Of a DNA stretch of 64,000 nt, positions 56,679-64,000 are shown in pieces. The notes below the pieces were generated by a model. It saw nothing but the letters and a program-made list of their open reading frames with translations. It did not search any database and was not told the origin of the DNA. This DNA comes from Nocardia cyriacigeorgica. Lineage in GTDB: Bacteria; Actinomycetota; Actinomycetes; Mycobacteriales; Mycobacteriaceae. Each line of letters begins with the position of its first letter. The first letter of the stretch is position 1. Location of the stretch: positions 186,001 through 250,000 of the forward strand of contig NZ_JAAGUY010000003.1 in assembly GCF_010868145.1 (NCBI RefSeq). Reading direction: 5' to 3'. The translations under genes were made by a program, and so were the position numbers.

Positions 56679-57329
56679 ATGATCACCAGCTGGGGTACAC
56701 CGGCGTGGATCCGGGTGCTGCGACTTGCCTTCGGTGTGCTGGGTGTGGTCGCACTGGCCTGGATTCCGATACGCGCTATCGGTGAAGCCGACTTCTCGAC
56801 CGCCAACTACTTCAGCTACTTCACCATCCAATCGAATGTGCTCGGCGTCGTCGTGCTGCTGATCGGCGCGCTGGTCGATCCGCGTGACGACCGCTGGCAG
56901 GCCGTGCGCGGGGCGAGCACGCTGTATCTGCTGATCACCGGCGTGGTGTACGCGGTGCTGCTGGCCAATATCGACGTCATGCTCACCGACCGGTGGATCA
57001 ACGATGTGCTGCACCGGCTGCTTCCGCTGGTCATGATGCTCGACTGGGTCCTGGTCCCGGTGAGCCTCGGGCTCACCGGTCGATTGCTCGGCGCCCTGCT
57101 GATCTATCCGGCGGTCTACGGCGCGTACTCGCTGATCCGTGGCCCGATCGTCGGCTGGTATCCATACCCGTTCCTCGATCCGCGCGAGCAGGGCTATGCC
57201 TCGCTGGTCATCGGTCTTGTGGTGCTCGCCGGAGTCTTCGCGCTGCTCGCGGTGGCCGTCGTCGCGCTCGGCGGACTCGCACACCGCTGGCAGGATGGAC
57301 GAACAGCCGCCGAACCCAGGAGCGCCTGA
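56679..57329 (+). CDS. Pr6Pr family membrane protein
   Basis: A 216-residue protein with six predicted membrane segments. FSYFTIQSNVLGVVVLLIG, VYAVLLANIDVMLTDRWIND and the His/Asp in HRLLPLVMMLDWVL fit the Pr6Pr/FAR-17a/AIG1-like group. Function unknown; some relatives hydrolyse lipid esters. ATG at 56679 is chosen. Its stop overlaps the aminotransferase start by one base. Confidence 0.8.
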   Translation: MITSWGTPAWIRVLRLAFGVLGVVALAWIPIRAIGEADFSTANYFSYFTIQSNVLGVVVLLIGALVDPRDDRWQAVRGASTLYLLITGVVYAVLLANIDVMLTDRWINDVLHRLLPLVMMLDWVLVPVSLGLTGRLLGALLIYPAVYGAYSLIRGPIVGWYPYPFLDPREQGYASLVIGLVVLAGVFALLAVAVVALGGLAHRWQDGRTAAEPRSA

Positions 57330-58552
57330 TGGGATCACTGTGGCACGGTTTCGCCGATATGGGCGCCGTCGCACGCGACGGCGCTTTCGTCGTCGCACGG
57401 GGTGAGGGCGCCTACATCTGGGATGAGGCGGGCAACCGCTACCTCGACGCCACGGCGGGTCTGTGGTTCGCCAATGTCGGTCACGGCCGCCGCGAGATCG
57501 CCGACGCGGTAGCGGAGCAGCTGACGCGGCTGGCCCACTACTCGAACTTCGGTGACCTCGCCGCGCCGGTCACCCGGGACCTGGCCGAGCGTTTGGCCGA
57601 GCTGGCCCCGGTGCCCGGCAGCAAGATCTTCTTCACCTCGGGCGGATCGGACTCGATTGATACCGCGGCCAAGCTGGCCCGCCGCTACTGGCACGAACTC
57701 GGCAAGCCCGGTAAATCGATCATCGTCGGGCGTCACCTGGCCTACCACGGCATGCACGTCGCGGGCACCGCACTGTCGGGCTTGGCGCCGAACCGGGAAG
57801 GTTACGGCGAGCTGATGGCCGATGCCCGCACCGTCGAATGGAACGACCCCAAGGCACTGCTGGCGCTGATCGAGGACCTCGGTGCCGAACGCATCGCGGC
57901 GTTCTTCTGTGAGCCGATCATCGGTGCGGGCGGGATCTATCTGCCGCCCGAGGGCTACCTGAACGAGGTACGCCGCATCTGCCGCGATCACGGCATCCTG
58001 TTCGTCGCCGACGAGGTGGTCACCGGATTCGGCCGGATCGGCGGATCCTGGTTCGCCTCCACCCGTTTCGGCCTCGAACCTGATCTGATGACCGCCGCCA
58101 AGGGCCTCACCTCCGGTTATGTGCCGATGGGTGCGGTCTTCATCGCACCGCATGTGGCCGAACCGTTCTTCGCCGGGGGCGTGTGGTGGCGCCACGGCTA
58201 TACCTACGGCGGTCACGCCGGTTCCGCCGCCGCGGCCATGGCCAACCTCGACATCATCGAACGCGAGTCCCTGCTCACCGCTTCCGCGCAGTTGGAAAAG
58301 GCGCTGCACGAACACCTCTCGCCGTTGGCCGAACATCCGCGGGTCGCCGAGGTCCGCAGCGGGCTCGGTGCCGTGGCCGCGATCCAGCTCGCCGATCCCG
58401 CCGAAGCCCCTGCCATGGTGAAAGCGCTACGTACCCATGGTGTCTCGTCCCGAGCCGCCGGTGCGGGCGCCCTGCAGATCTCCCCGCCGTTCGTCATCAC
58501 CGACGCTCAGCTCACCGAACTGGCGACCGCCTTCACCCGCGCCCTCGGCTGA
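57329..58552 (+). CDS. Class III PLP-dependent aminotransferase
   Basis: A 407-residue transaminase of the omega-amino acid/aspartate aminotransferase family. LDATAGLWFANVGHGRREI starts the conserved part. PLP-site features are FTSGGSDSIDTAAKLAR, VADEVVTGFGRIG (Asp for the pyridine N) and the Schiff-base Lys in LMTAAKGLTSGYVPMGA. The amine donor is unknown. ATG at 57329 overlaps the membrane protein stop, so the two are co-translated. It resembles beta-alanine or GABA-type aminotransferases. Confidence 0.9.
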   Translation: MGSLWHGFADMGAVARDGAFVVARGEGAYIWDEAGNRYLDATAGLWFANVGHGRREIADAVAEQLTRLAHYSNFGDLAAPVTRDLAERLAELAPVPGSKIFFTSGGSDSIDTAAKLARRYWHELGKPGKSIIVGRHLAYHGMHVAGTALSGLAPNREGYGELMADARTVEWNDPKALLALIEDLGAERIAAFFCEPIIGAGGIYLPPEGYLNEVRRICRDHGILFVADEVVTGFGRIGGSWFASTRFGLEPDLMTAAKGLTSGYVPMGAVFIAPHVAEPFFAGGVWWRHGYTYGGHAGSAAAAMANLDIIERESLLTASAQLEKALHEHLSPLAEHPRVAEVRSGLGAVAAIQLADPAEAPAMVKALRTHGVSSRAAGAGALQISPPFVITDAQLTELATAFTRALG

Positions 58553-58648
58553 TCGGGTCGAATCCGCCTCGAAAGGGCGCGCAACGAGCTTGCGCGATGC
58601 GACGATGGATGGCGGTGTCCACGTCGCCGTGGCGAGAGGTGGTGGGGT

Positions 58649-59341
58649 GTGGCGGAATTCGTGCTCGAGTACGCGACGGTGCGGTGGATGGCGGTGGCCG
58701 CGTTCGTAGTCGCCGGGGCGGTCGTGGCCGCGCGAGTGATGGCAACGGTCCCGGTGCACGTCGCCCCCGCCGGGTCCGCGGGCGCCGTCGATCAGGGCTG
58801 CGCTGTCGGCCGGGTGGTGCACGTCGAGGTCGATAGCCGGGCGGCTCCACTCGGGCTGCGCGTGGGCGCAGACGATCGGGAATCCGATGCCGCGCATCTG
58901 ATCATGTGCGCGGTGATGCTCGCGATGCTGGTGTTTCCGGCGCACGCGCATGCGCACGCGATGCGTGGGGTGCTGATCGCGATGGCGGTGGCGTTCGGGA
59001 CGCTGCTCATGGTTCGGGCGGCGGAGTGGCACGCCGGTGGCCGGGTGCTACCGGTGGCGCGGATGAGCGCTCTCGGATACCACCTGCTGGCGGCAACGGT
59101 GATGCTGTACGCGATGTCCGGTCACACGATGAGCGGGCATTCGGGCGGGCCGGGGACTGCTCCCGCGATCGGCCTGGCAGTGCTGTTCCTGGCCGACGCC
59201 GCGATGATGTTCGTCTGCGCGATCACCGGCAGGCACCACCGCTGGCTCGTCCATGCTGGATCGCGGCCCGCCGCGCTGGTTCCGCACGTCGTGATGGATC
59301 TGGGCATGGTGTACATGCTTGTGGCCGCGGCAGCCGGATGA
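58649..59341 (+). CDS. DUF5134 membrane protein
   Basis: A 230-residue protein. Up to seven hydrophobic segments are present. The His-rich central run HLIMCAVMLAMLVFPAHAHA and the MSGHTMSGHSGG loop suggest metal binding (copper or zinc), as in many DUF5134 proteins. Function unknown. GTG at 58649 is preceded by GAGAGGTGGTG. It is convergent with the PhzF-like gene; the two ends are four bases apart. Confidence 0.75.
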   Translation: MAEFVLEYATVRWMAVAAFVVAGAVVAARVMATVPVHVAPAGSAGAVDQGCAVGRVVHVEVDSRAAPLGLRVGADDRESDAAHLIMCAVMLAMLVFPAHAHAHAMRGVLIAMAVAFGTLLMVRAAEWHAGGRVLPVARMSALGYHLLAATVMLYAMSGHTMSGHSGGPGTAPAIGLAVLFLADAAMMFVCAITGRHHRWLVHAGSRPAALVPHVVMDLGMVYMLVAAAAG

Positions 59342-59345
59342 ACGC

Positions 59346-60020
59346 CTACAGATCCACGATCGAATCGGCGACCACACGTCCACCGAGCCGGACCCAGCCG
59401 TCGGAATCCCATTCGGTGAAGATCTGCGACCCCTGGCCCTGGGTGATGATCAGGCCTCGGCGTAGCAAAGCCGTCAGCGCGACAGCGGCCGCGCCGGTGG
59501 CCTCGTCCTCCGCGATTCCCATGGCGGGCGCGAACATCCGTGAACGCAGCGCGCCGCGGTGCTCATCGGTCCAGGACCATAGATAGTGCGAGCCCTCGGG
59601 GAAATCGTCGGGGTTGACCATGGTGAGCTCGTCGGGCTGCCCGAGCTGATGGAAGGTGAAGTCGGGGGCCCAGGTACCGCGAGCCCTCACCCACACCAGT
59701 CCGTCGGCCAGCTCCACCGGCACCGGCCCTGCCGGAACGTCGAGGGTGTGAGTCGGCAAACCCCGCTCGGCCAGCCACCATCCGGTGCCGACCGACGGAT
59801 GTCCGGCGAATGGCAACTCCACCTTGGGGGTGTAGATCCGTACGCGAGCGATCTCATCGACAGGTTCGGCGACGAACACCGTCTCGCTGTAGCCGAGACG
59901 GGATGCGACGGCCTGCCGCTGCGACTCCTCGATGTCCGTGGCCCGCACGACACCCAACTGGTTGCCGAATCGTCCCGCCGGATCGGTGAATACTCGCAAC
60001 ACTTCAGCCTGTGTGCCCAT
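59346..60020 (-). CDS. PhzF-like isomerase/epimerase family protein
   Basis: A 224-residue PhzF-fold protein (diaminopimelate epimerase-like). GNQLGVVRATDI starts the family core, the catalytic Glu is in GYSETVFV, and KVELPFAGHPSVGTGWWL is the hallmark. It is shorter than PhzF proper (about 278), like other compact members. The reaction is unknown; it need not make phenazines. ATG at 60020 is chosen over a start at 60071. Confidence 0.88.
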   Translation of the reverse strand: MGTQAEVLRVFTDPAGRFGNQLGVVRATDIEESQRQAVASRLGYSETVFVAEPVDEIARVRIYTPKVELPFAGHPSVGTGWWLAERGLPTHTLDVPAGPVPVELADGLVWVRARGTWAPDFTFHQLGQPDELTMVNPDDFPEGSHYLWSWTDEHRGALRSRMFAPAMGIAEDEATGAAAVALTALLRRGLIITQGQGSQIFTEWDSDGWVRLGGRVVADSIVDL

Positions 60021-60160
60021 GTCAGCTGAGCGTACTAGGCGAGAGGGCCGCCGTAGCGGCGTCCATGTCACACATCACAGCAAATAGTTGGCAAACATTA
60101 CTGGGTGACGATGGCCCCGACCGTGCGGGTCGAGGCCATCGGATCGGCAGAGAGTGCAGG

Positions 60161-60700
60161 TCAGACCGTCGCGGTCGCCAATGCCTCGGTGGACTGCACG
60201 GCCTGGCCGACACCGGCCACGATCGCGGCAGCACGCAGCGCCTCGAAGATCACCTCACGCGAGACGCCCTCTTCACGCAGGGTGTGCTCATGCGCCTCCA
60301 GGCAGTGCTGGCAGCCGTTGATCGAGGACACCGCGAACGACCACAGCTCGAAGTCGGCCTTGTCGACGCCGGGGGTGCCGATGATCTGCATGCGCAGACC
60401 GGCCCGGAGGTCGTCGTACTTGCCGTCCAGGAACGCCTTGCCGCGGTAGAACACATTGTTCATACCCATGATGGACGCGGCGCCAAGGGCGGCGTTGTAG
60501 GCCTCCGCGGACAGGGTGTCGGCGGCTTCCTCGGCGATCTCGCGCAGCGTGGTCGCCGAGCGGGTCGCGGCCGCGGTGGCCAGCAGGGTGCCCCAGAGCT
60601 GCTGCTCGTTCAGCACCGTGGTGCGCGCGAGCGAGGACAGGTTGAGCTTGAGGTCCTTGGCGTACTCGGGTAGCGAGTTCTTCAGGTTATCGATGCTCAT
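60161..60700 (-). CDS. ahpD: Alkyl hydroperoxide reductase subunit AhpD
   Basis: Carboxymuconolactone decarboxylase-fold protein of 179 residues that reduces AhpC with electrons from the lipoamide system. The CxxC site is [12 protein letters not shown] near residues 132-143, with the proton-relay Glu and His nearby. It lies 19 bases after ahpC and is co-transcribed with it. Confidence 0.95.
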   Translation of the reverse strand: MSIDNLKNSLPEYAKDLKLNLSSLARTTVLNEQQLWGTLLATAAATRSATTLREIAEEAADTLSAEAYNAALGAASIMGMNNVFYRGKAFLDGKYDDLRAGLRMQIIGTPGVDKADFELWSFAVSSINGCQHCLEAHEHTLREEGVSREVIFEALRAAAIVAGVGQAVQSTEALATATV

Positions 60701-60719
60701 GGCTTATCTACCTCGAACC

Positions 60720-61307
60720 TCAGACGCTCGCGGCCAGCAGCTCGCCGGCGTTGATGGTCGGGTCGCCCTTCTTCCAGTTGCAGGCGCACAGCTCGTCGGA
60801 CTGCAGTGCGTCAAGAACGCGCAGCACCTCGTCGACGTTGCGGCCGACGGATCCGGCGGTCACCGAGACGAACTGGATCTCGTTGTTCGGGTCGATGATG
60901 AAGGTGGCGCGGTCGGCGACACCGTCGGCGTTGAGAACGCCGGTGGCAGCGGCCAGTTCACGCTTGAGGTCCGACAGCATCGGGAACGGGAGGGTCTTGA
61001 GTTCCTCGTGCTGGGCCCGCCACTGGAAGTGCACGAACTCGTTGTCGACCGAGGCGCCGAGCACCTGGGCATCACGGTCGGCGAACTCGTCGTTCAACTT
61101 GCCGAACGCGGCGATCTCGGTCGGGCACACGAAGGTGAAGTCCTTCGGCCAGAAGAACACGATCCGCCACTTGCCCGCGTGGTCGTCGCTGGTGATCTGG
61201 GTGAAGTAGTCGTCTGGCTGCTGAGCGTCGACCTTCGACAGGTCACCGCCGATCACCGCGGTGAGGTTGTACGCCGGGAACTGGTCGCCGATGGTCAGCA
61301 GGGCCAT
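60720..61307 (-). CDS. ahpC: Alkyl hydroperoxide reductase peroxiredoxin AhpC
   Basis: Two-Cys peroxiredoxin, 195 residues. The peroxidatic Cys is in DFTFVCPTEIAAF (about Cys61) and the resolving Cys pair in ELCACNWKKGD near 174-176, the mycobacterial three-Cys form. ATG at 61307 has GAGGAG six bases upstream; ATG at 61313 touches that ribosome site. It is divergent from oxyR, its expected activator. Confidence 0.96.
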   Translation of the reverse strand: MALLTIGDQFPAYNLTAVIGGDLSKVDAQQPDDYFTQITSDDHAGKWRIVFFWPKDFTFVCPTEIAAFGKLNDEFADRDAQVLGASVDNEFVHFQWRAQHEELKTLPFPMLSDLKRELAAATGVLNADGVADRATFIIDPNNEIQFVSVTAGSVGRNVDEVLRVLDALQSDELCACNWKKGDPTINAGELLAASV

Positions 61308-61430
61308 GCTCATCTCCTCGTCATGTCGGTGGCCGGCGTGGTCGGAATGACCAGCCGGCGGGTGCAATAAAGCTCAACTGTGATCTTGCCCAAGAACCGG
61401 TAAAAGGTAAAGGTGATAGGTCGCACTACA

Positions 61431-61460
61431 CTGATAGGCGTGACTGATCAGACTTATCAG
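61431..61460. promoter_or_regulatory. Possible OxyR site at the oxyR 5' end
   Basis: CTGATA (61431-61436) and TATCAG (61455-61460) form a dyad around the palindrome CTGATCAG (61444-61451). It covers the oxyR start. OxyR proteins bind ATAG-containing dyads next to their own gene, but the match here is modest. Confidence 0.3.
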
Positions 61461-62348
61461 CCAACCCTGTCGCAGCTGCGTGCGTTCGTAGCGATCGCGG
61501 AGTACCGGCATTTCGGCACGGCCGCGGCCCGGCTCAATGTGAGCCAGCCCACGTTATCGCAGGCGCTGGCCGCGCTCGAACACGGCCTCGGATTGCAGCT
61601 GATCGAGCGCAGCACCCGCCGGGTGTTGGTGACCGCGGCGGGAATGCGGTTGCTGCCGCAGGCCATGGCGACGCTGGAGGCGGCCGACCGGTTCCTGGCC
61701 TCGGCGACCGGCGACGGCCTCGGCGGCGCACTGCGGATGGGCATCATCCCGACCGCCGCCCCTTATATTCTGCCGTCGCTGCTGCCCGCGCTGCGCCGGA
61801 AGCTGCCCGCGCTGGTGCCGCAGGTGGTCGAGGATCAGACCGCACGGCTGCTCGAGGGATTGCGTACCGGAGTCCTCGACGTCGCTGTGCTCGCGTTACC
61901 GACCGAGGCGTCGGGGCTGATCGAGATTCCGCTGTACACCGAGGAGTTCGTGCTGGTCCTGCCGCGCGAACACGAGCTGGCCGGGCGCACCGATATCGAA
62001 CCCGCCGCGCTGGACGCGCTGCCCATGCTGTTGCTGGACGAGGGGCACTGCCTGCGTGATCAGACCCTGGAGCTGTGCCGCTCGGCCGACGCGCACCCCG
62101 CCGCGGTCGGCGACACACGCGCGGCGTCGCTGGCGACCGTGGTGCAGTGCGTGGCAGGCGGGCTCGGCATCACGCTGATCCCGGAGATGGCGGTGGCGGC
62201 CGAGACCGGCCGCGGCACCTTGGACACCGCGCGCTTCGCGACCCCGGCCCCCGGCCGCACCCTAGGCTTGGTGTTCCGAGCATCGACCGCCCGTGCCGAC
62301 GACTACGCCTACCTCGCCGAGATCATCCGTACCCAACGGCCCGCCTGA
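61440..62348 (+). CDS. oxyR: LysR-type peroxide sensor OxyR
   Basis: A 302-residue LysR regulator. The N-terminal HTH reads PTLSQLRAFVAIAEYRHFGT and NVSQPTLSQALAALE. The sensing Cys pair lies in DEGHCLRDQTLELCRSA, as in other OxyR proteins. It should sense peroxide and activate the divergent ahpC-ahpD. Unlike in the M. tuberculosis complex, the gene is intact. GTG at 61440 is favoured; a GTG at 61413 would add nine residues and overlap the promoter. Confidence 0.92.
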   Translation: MTDQTYQPTLSQLRAFVAIAEYRHFGTAAARLNVSQPTLSQALAALEHGLGLQLIERSTRRVLVTAAGMRLLPQAMATLEAADRFLASATGDGLGGALRMGIIPTAAPYILPSLLPALRRKLPALVPQVVEDQTARLLEGLRTGVLDVAVLALPTEASGLIEIPLYTEEFVLVLPREHELAGRTDIEPAALDALPMLLLDEGHCLRDQTLELCRSADAHPAAVGDTRAASLATVVQCVAGGLGITLIPEMAVAAETGRGTLDTARFATPAPGRTLGLVFRASTARADDYAYLAEIIRTQRPA

Positions 62349-62457
62349 ACCGTCTCGGCCCAGCCGGGGTGAAATACCGGCGCCCAGACCTGTATTGGCT
62401 CGAGGCGACTGGTCGTCTCAGCCGAAGGTAGGAGCCAATGGTCCGTCGACTGCTGGC

Positions 62458-62814
62458 GCAGGTGGTGGCGGTGCGATCGTCGATCTCGGCACGGTTCTGG
62501 TCGATCACGCCATGGCCGGACTGCCCGCGACGGCGCCGTTGGTGAGCAAGGGCGGGATTCACGCGCTGACAGTGAGTCTCGCGGCCGAACTCGGTGCACA
62601 CGACATTCGCGTCAATGCCGTTGCGCCGGGCTTCATCCGGACGCCGCTGTTCGGTGACGGCGACGAGAGGGCCGCGGCCGGGCTCGCGCTGCTCGACCGT
62701 GTCGGTGAGGTCGCCGACACGACGGCCGCGGTATTGCACCTGATCGACGCCACCTTCACCACCGGCCATATCCTTCCCGTCGACAGTGGATTCGTGGCGG
62801 GAAGGGTGGTCTGA
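62458..62814 (+). pseudogene. SDR oxidoreductase fragment (C-terminal part, N-terminus lost)
   Basis: About 117 residues match the C-terminal half of a classical short-chain dehydrogenase: GGGAIVDLG, SKGGIHALTVSLAAELGAHD, IRVNAVAPGFIRTP and the end GHILPVDSGF. The N-terminal Rossmann part with TGxxxGxG is missing. At the YxxxK site Pro stands in place of Tyr (PLVSK), and the Ser motif is lost. It is therefore probably a decayed gene. The frame is open upstream to 62293, but that part has no similarity. Confidence 0.65.
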
Positions 62815-62826
62815 CCGCCGAAGGCC

Positions 62827-64000
62827 TCAGTCCCTTGTACGCAGTGCGTAGGGTTCGATCGCGCCGCGCACCAGGGCGCGGGCGTCGATGGTGGTGGGCC
62901 GGTAGGGCAGGGTGGTGAGCCGGTCGGTCATACCGGGCACCGGATCGTCGATCCGATCGACCAGGCCGAACAGGAACGACCATTCGTGCTCGTCGCTGCC
63001 GTAATGCACGACGGTGCCGAAGTGTTCGTGGAAACGCCGCCAGGAACGCTCGAGAGTCGCGTTGCGCCACATCGTCGCGCAGCCCGCCTGCGCACTCAGC
63101 ACACCGCCGGGAGCCAGCAGTGTGCGACATCGCTGGAGGAATTCGGCCTCGTAGAGCCGGTTGTGCTGGGCGTCTTCGACGCGTTCGTCGGGCAGGTCGA
63201 TCACGATCACGTCATAGCGGACACCCTCGGCGGAGGCGCCGGCCAGGAAGTCCCAGCCGTCGGCGTAATGCACCCGGACCGGCCCCGAACCCTCCACGGC
63301 AGCGGCCAATTCGCTGGTCGTGTAGCCGTAGGGGAGATGCTCGGCGCACAACTGCACCGCGACGCGATCGATGTCGACGTGGTCGACCCTGGTGGCGCCT
63401 GCGGCCACCGACATCTGACTGGCCACGCCCTCACCGGAGCCGATGATGAGCACATTGTCGAGCTTCTCGGCCAGCACGAAGGCGGGCACCATCATTGCCT
63501 CGTGGTAGGTGACCTGGGAGAACTCGGTGGACTGCCGGTCATTGTCGGAGAACAGGCTGACGCCCTGTGCGGTCCGCGCGATGAGCAGGTGCTGGAAATC
63601 GGTCTTGGTGTCCACCAGTACGTCCGACAGGTCCCAGATCCGGGTCAGGCCGGTTCCGAGGGGTTCCTCGACCCGCTGACCGGCCCGGCCCCTGCGCACG
63701 GTGGTCATACGAACTTGCTTGGGCGACAGGGCGTCGCGCAGCAGATCCACCGTCTTCTCCGCGCCTGCGCCGATGCTGCCGCAGGTGAAGACGTCGACGA
63801 AGATGTCACCGGATTCGGGGTAGGTGTGGATCGAGGCATGCGATTCCGACAGCAGCGCGAGCACAGTGACACCCTGCGGGGTGAACTGTTTGCGCACCAC
63901 ATCGCAAATGGTCACACCCGCGCCGACCAGCGACCGACGCAGCGCGTCATCGAGCCGTTCCAGATCGTTGCACAGCTCCGCATCGACGCCACCGAACTCG
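62827..64000 (-). CDS. SpeD-SpeE fusion: S-adenosylmethionine decarboxylase/spermidine synthase (5' truncated by window)
   Basis: The gene runs off the right edge; the visible 390 residues hold two domains. The first is an AdoMetDC: FGGVDAELCNDLERL lies at the window edge, followed by LSESHASIHTYPESGDIFVD (Ser after SE is the autocleavage site that yields the pyruvoyl group) and FTCGSIGAG. The second (about 120 onward) is a spermidine synthase-like methyltransferase fold: YHEAMMVPAFVLAEKL, VLIIGSGEGVASQM, VDIDRVAVQ and VIVIDLPDER. Together they would make decarboxylated SAM and use it to aminopropylate a diamine. The canonical GGGDG is GSGEG here, so substrate may differ. Confidence 0.88.
   Translation of the reverse strand, partial: EFGGVDAELCNDLERLDDALRRSLVGAGVTICDVVRKQFTPQGVTVLALLSESHASIHTYPESGDIFVDVFTCGSIGAGAEKTVDLLRDALSPKQVRMTTVRRGRAGQRVEEPLGTGLTRIWDLSDVLVDTKTDFQHLLIARTAQGVSLFSDNDRQSTEFSQVTYHEAMMVPAFVLAEKLDNVLIIGSGEGVASQMSVAAGATRVDHVDIDRVAVQLCAEHLPYGYTTSELAAAVEGSGPVRVHYADGWDFLAGASAEGVRYDVIVIDLPDERVEDAQHNRLYEAEFLQRCRTLLAPGGVLSAQAGCATMWRNATLERSWRRFHEHFGTVVHYGSDEHEWSFLFGLVDRIDDPVPGMTDRLTTLPYRPTTIDARALVRGAIEPYALRTRD

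Overview
The window is high-GC actinobacterial chromosome. Gene order follows the Mycobacterium tuberculosis segment Rv2753c-Rv2718c (dapA, RNase J, ftsK, argA, pgsA3, clgR-pspA-pspM, Rv2739c, Rv2738c, recA-recX, miaB, Rv2732c, Rv2731, Rv2728c, miaA, dapF, hflX, fadE20, lexA, nrdR). The flanking genes differ from Mycobacterium, so a Nocardia or close Nocardiaceae relative is the best guess. This is inferred from gene content and synteny; no 16S gene is present. No insertion sequence, integrase, CRISPR array or rRNA gene was seen.

Layout. 1-2542: end of a LuxR-type regulator, a sensor kinase and a second kinase-like membrane protein without catalytic residues. 2631-4430: a YcaQ-type DNA repair protein and a ribbon-helix-helix-like regulator with repeated operator sites. 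4578-10416: dapA (after a leaderless upstream ORF), RNase J and FtsK. 10504-10927: tRNA-Tyr, a tRNA-Met-like element with almost no D arm, and a 42-codon gene with its own terminator. 11384-17232: TerC, YciI, ArgA-like acetyltransferase, pgsA, CinA-type amidohydrolase, and the envelope-stress operon clgR-pspA-pspM behind a sigma-E-type promoter. 17368-24558: acyl-CoA dehydrogenase/TetR pair, a 56-aa membrane protein, PIG-L deacetylase, glycosyltransferase, DUF3046, and a CGNR regulator divergent from a VOC/PNPOx/DUF1348 cluster.

24583-26721: recA, with a LexA box and a LexA-independent (RecA-NDp/ClgR-type) promoter, then recX. 26893-29071: a drug-efflux MFS/TetR pair behind a 37-bp palindrome, lying between recX and gluDCBA. 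29196-32567: glutamate ABC transporter. 32818-44315: miaB, a membrane protein, DUF349 protein, Rv2728c-like protein, miaA-trmH-dapF, hflX, a lipid acyltransferase and a FadE20-like dehydrogenase. 44433-47299: reductase, SDR and IclR-type regulator. 47435-51816: a gamma-glutamylcyclotransferase-fold protein, lexA, a divergent SOS membrane protein, a secreted protein and nrdR. 51829-58552: a small Cys-rich exported protein, hrpA, a Pr6Pr membrane protein and a class III aminotransferase. 58649-64000: DUF5134 protein, PhzF-like protein, ahpD-ahpC with divergent oxyR, an SDR fragment and a SpeD-SpeE fusion cut by the window end.

Common themes are DNA damage and stress. lexA, recA, recX, the SOS membrane protein, clgR and nrdR lie close together. 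ClgR may link the sigma-E envelope response to the LexA-independent recA promoter. Many genes carry TANNNT 6-8 nt before an ATG or GTG, which indicates leaderless transcripts. Two such leaderless mini-ORFs (before dapA and pgsA) end on the start codon of the next gene.
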